A DNA stretch of 7,600 nucleotides. Origin: Christensenella sp. UBA5399 (GTDB lineage: Bacteria > Bacillota > Clostridia > Christensenellales > Christensenellaceae). Shown one piece after another: positions 6,511-7,600 of the stretch. The stretch is from positions 7,118 to 14,717 of the forward strand of contig DHOD01000109.1 in the NCBI GenBank assembly GCA_002407725.1. Direction: 5' to 3'. The translations under genes and the position numbers were made by a program. Every line of letters begins with the position of its first letter. The first letter of the stretch is position 1. The notes beneath the pieces were generated by a model that made no database searches, was not told the origin of the DNA, and saw nothing but the letters and a program-made list of their open reading frames with translations.

Positions 6511-7600
6511 TTATGCAGTGACTGTGACGTTGGTCGCACCTATGAACCCGACGTTCCCCATACCGTCTGTCGCGTACACATGGATGTTGTACGTTCCCCG
6601 ATTGTATTTGTGGTTGGCGATATCCGCATACAGCCCCCAGTTGGTGTTGCCGAAATTGACGCCGTTGTACCACATGATGTCGCTCTGGTCGGGTCTGCTC
6701 CACACCGCAAACTGCACGTTTGCCACGCCGGACGGGTCACCCACGCCTATGGCGTATGCCTGGAAGGTATTGCCGGATGTCGACTTCTTGTCGGGCGTCA
6801 CGGCCTTGGCCTTTGGCGGGGCAGTGTCCTTTTGCACTTCCACGTTTGTCGCCCCCACAAAGCCGGTGTTGCCCAGCCCATCGGTCGCGTACACGTGGAT
6901 GTTGTAGACGCCTCCATTGTTTTGGTGGTTGGCGATATCCGCGTACAGCCCCCAGTTGGTGTTGCCGAAGTTTGCGCCGTTATACCACATGATGTCGCTC
7001 TGGTCGGGTCTGCTCCACACCGCAAACTGCACGTTCGCCACGCCCGAGGGGTCATTAAGCCCCATGGCGTATGCCTGGAATGTGGTACCGGATGTCGACT
7101 TCTTGTCGGGCGTCACTGCCTTGGCTGTCGGCGGGGCAGTATCTTTTTTCACTTCCACGTTTGTCGCGCCAATAAAGCCGCGGTTGCCCAGCCCGTCCGT
7201 CGCGTACACGTGGATGTTGTAGACGCCTCCATTGTTCTGGTGATTGGCGATGTTGGCGTATAGCCCCCAGTTGGTGTTGCCGAAGTTTACGCCGTTATAC
7301 CACACGATGTCGCTCTGGTCGGGTCTGCTCCACACCGCAAACTGCACGTTTGCCACGCAGGATGGGTCGTTCAAGCCCATGGCGTATGCCTGGAACGTGT
7401 TGCCTGTAGTTGTCGGCGAGTCAGGTGTCACGGCCTTGGCCTTTGGCGGGGCAGTATCCTTTTTCACTTCAACATTTGTCGCACCAATAAAGCCGCGATT
7501 GCCCAGTCCGTCCGTCGCGTACGCGTGGATGTTGTAGATGCCCCCATTGTTCCCGTGATTGGCGATGTTGGCGTATAGCCCCCAGTTGGTGTTGCCGAAG
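6511..7600 (-). CDS. GBS Bsp-like repeat protein, C-terminal part (runs off the right edge)
   Basis: Reading leftward, the frame is open from base 7600 to the TAA at 6513-6511 (about 362 residues visible). The product is three complete 105-residue repeats plus about 44 residues of a fourth. Each matches the GBS Bsp-like repeat: GVANVQFAVWSRPDQSDI, then WYNG, FGNTNWGLYA, IANH, and YNIHVYATDGLGN, followed by a GFIGATNVEV strand and a KKDTAPPKAKAVTPD linker. In known proteins such repeats occur in secreted wall-associated proteins, often beside peptidoglycan hydrolase or amidase domains. Here the signal peptide and any enzymatic or wall-binding domain would be N-terminal and outside the window. 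The protein ends two residues after the last repeat strand (TVTA) with no sortase motif or membrane helix. No in-frame ATG fits a start; the GTG at 7467 falls inside a repeat. It converges on the glycyl radical operon and has no evident functional link to it. Confidence 0.9.
   Translation of the reverse strand, partial: FGNTNWGLYANIANHGNNGGIYNIHAYATDGLGNRGFIGATNVEVKKDTAPPKAKAVTPDSPTTTGNTFQAYAMGLNDPSCVANVQFAVWSRPDQSDIVWYNGVNFGNTNWGLYANIANHQNNGGVYNIHVYATDGLGNRGFIGATNVEVKKDTAPPTAKAVTPDKKSTSGTTFQAYAMGLNDPSGVANVQFAVWSRPDQSDIMWYNGANFGNTNWGLYADIANHQNNGGVYNIHVYATDGLGNTGFVGATNVEVQKDTAPPKAKAVTPDKKSTSGNTFQAYAIGVGDPSGVANVQFAVWSRPDQSDIMWYNGVNFGNTNWGLYADIANHKYNRGTYNIHVYATDGMGNVGFIGATNVTVTA
6520..7600 (-). 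repeat. 315-bp tandem repeat array, about 3.4 copies
   Basis: The period is exactly 315 bases: the same CACTTC motif recurs at 6835, 7150 and 7465. Long stretches are identical between copies, for example the segment around 6950-7040 and its counterpart around 7265-7355. Most changes lie in the linker (SPTTTGNT versus KKSTSGNT/TT) and the NHQNNGG loop. The copy nearest the stop is the most diverged (AIGVGDPSG, NHKYNRGTYN). This fits recent in-frame duplication with possible gene conversion. Confidence 0.95.

Noticed and set aside
6520..7600. Tandem repeats as a possible CRISPR array
   Set aside because: The 315-base period is fully coding and forms protein domains; there are no short repeats with unique spacers.

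Overview
The window looks like chromosomal DNA of an anaerobic, low-to-mid GC Gram-positive bacterium, most likely a clostridial member of the Bacillota. The reasons are strong GGAGG-type ribosome binding sites, an oxygen-sensitive glycyl radical enzyme with its activase, a Pro/Thr/Ser-rich membrane-anchored surface protein, and a secreted-type protein built from GBS Bsp-like repeats. A Christensenella-like host is possible, but that is an impression and not something the sequence proves. No rRNA, tRNA, CRISPR array, insertion sequence or phage gene was seen.

Layout. (1) Bases 1-926, minus strand: the N-terminal 308 residues of polyphosphate kinase (Ppk1); its catalytic C-terminal half lies off the left edge. 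(2) Bases 928-2757, minus strand: a 609-residue predicted surface protein with a signal peptide, three beta-sandwich-like modules separated by Pro/Thr/Ser linkers, and one C-terminal membrane helix. Its stop codon is one base from the ppk start, and the ppk ribosome binding site lies inside its last codons, so the two genes form a tight, probably translationally coupled pair. (3) Bases 2758-3013: a divergent control region with an extended -10 promoter facing left, a near-consensus sigma-A-type promoter facing right, an 8-7-8 inverted repeat between them and a second inverted repeat in the rightward leader. (4) Bases 3014-3928 and 4003-6438, plus strand: a radical-SAM glycyl radical activating enzyme followed by its glycyl radical enzyme. 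(5) Bases 6462-6500: a strong hairpin terminator that can serve both converging genes. (6) Bases 6511-7600, minus strand: the C-terminal part of a repeat protein with three complete 105-residue GBS Bsp-like repeats and part of a fourth; its N-terminus is off the right edge.

How the genes work together. The activase and the glycyl radical enzyme form a self-contained two-gene unit with its own promoter and terminator. The activase would use S-adenosylmethionine and an iron-sulfur cluster to put a radical on Gly786 of the partner, which then passes it to Cys452 to start C-O, C-N, C-S or C-C bond cleavage on a small molecule. The enzyme belongs to the GCVEP (dehydratase/lyase) branch, not to pyruvate formate-lyase. 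The pocket residues I can compare from memory differ from those of glycerol dehydratase and isethionate lyase, so the substrate is unassigned. No transporter, microcompartment or downstream enzyme gene lies next to it inside the window. This orphan glycyl radical pair is the most interesting item here. The surface protein-ppk coupling is the second.
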